A stretch of DNA of 5,418 bases from Eggerthellaceae bacterium (lineage in GTDB: Bacteria > Actinomycetota > Coriobacteriia > Coriobacteriales > Eggerthellaceae): assembly GCA_017459485.1 (NCBI GenBank), contig JAFUCW010000155.1, forward strand, positions 1 through 5,418, given 5' to 3'. The notes beneath the pieces were generated by a model that was not told where the DNA came from, did no database searches, and saw only the letters and a list, made by a program, of their open reading frames with translations. Position numbers and translations under genes: made by a program. Below are positions 5,379-5,418 of this stretch, in pieces. The number at the start of each line of letters is the position of its first letter. Within the stretch, counting starts at the first letter, position 1.

Positions 5379-5418
5379 TCCCATCCGGGGCCACGCACCA
5401 TTCGTCGTCCCATCCGGG
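5379..5418. repeat. 11-bp direct repeat at the window edge
   Basis: TCCCATCCGGG occurs at 5379-5389 and 5408-5418, a period of 29 bp, and the second copy ends exactly at the window end. It may be part of a longer repeat set or a tail of an upstream element that cannot be seen. Between the promoter and here I see only a weak CGAAA/TTTCG inverted pair (5302-5316) and a TCCC/GGGA pair (5367-5374); no gene. Confidence 0.5.

Noticed and set aside
5379..5418. CRISPR array at the right edge
   Set aside because: The repeat is only 11 bp with an 18-bp gap and two copies; CRISPR repeats are longer and more numerous.

Overview
The window looks like a chromosomal segment of a high-GC, Gram-positive anaerobe, most plausibly a member of the Coriobacteriia (Eggerthellaceae type). 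This is an inference from protein style: a CWB2 cell-wall-binding protein, and a secreted protein with many RICIN-type repeats fused to a serine hydrolase, both beside an ordinary infC-rpmI-rplT operon. No database search was possible.

Layout, left to right. Positions 3-470 (+) hold the C-terminal end of a surface protein with cell-wall-binding type 2 repeats; its start lies outside the window. Positions 471-717 are a gap between convergent genes. It contains a short tandem duplication across the stop codon, a loose dyad, and a strong 15-bp hairpin that probably ends the ribosomal operon. Positions 718-1996 (-) are the translation operon infC-rpmI-rplT (IF3, L35, L20), tightly spaced and each with a good Shine-Dalgarno. 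IF3 probably starts at a TTG and carries a C-terminal extension of about 60 residues rich in Ala, Lys and Glu. Positions 1997-2434 are a regulatory region: a candidate promoter near 2215-2244, a striking 26-bp dyad just upstream of it, and a leader of about 210 nt with a terminator-like hairpin plus U-tract and a second 10-bp hairpin. This layout suggests attenuation control of the IF3/L35/L20 operon.

Positions 2435-5215 (-) are a large exported protein gene: signal peptide, twelve ricin-type repeats of about 47 residues that fall into four beta-trefoils, then a class A beta-lactamase/PBP-like serine hydrolase domain. The reading frame is broken by one in-frame TAG at 2741-2743, and the same frame then continues for 101 more codons that complete the hydrolase domain, including its KTG-box equivalent. 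This is the most notable finding. The likeliest explanation is a recent nonsense mutation (or a sequence error), with readthrough as a less likely but testable alternative. Positions 5216-5418 hold the promoter of that gene and an 11-bp direct repeat at the window edge.

Functionally the region joins two unrelated themes: a housekeeping translation operon with an RNA leader, flanked on both sides by cell-surface proteins likely to act on or bind the cell envelope or external glycans. I see no CRISPR array, tRNA, rRNA, transposase or phage gene, and no evidence of a wholly new multi-gene system.
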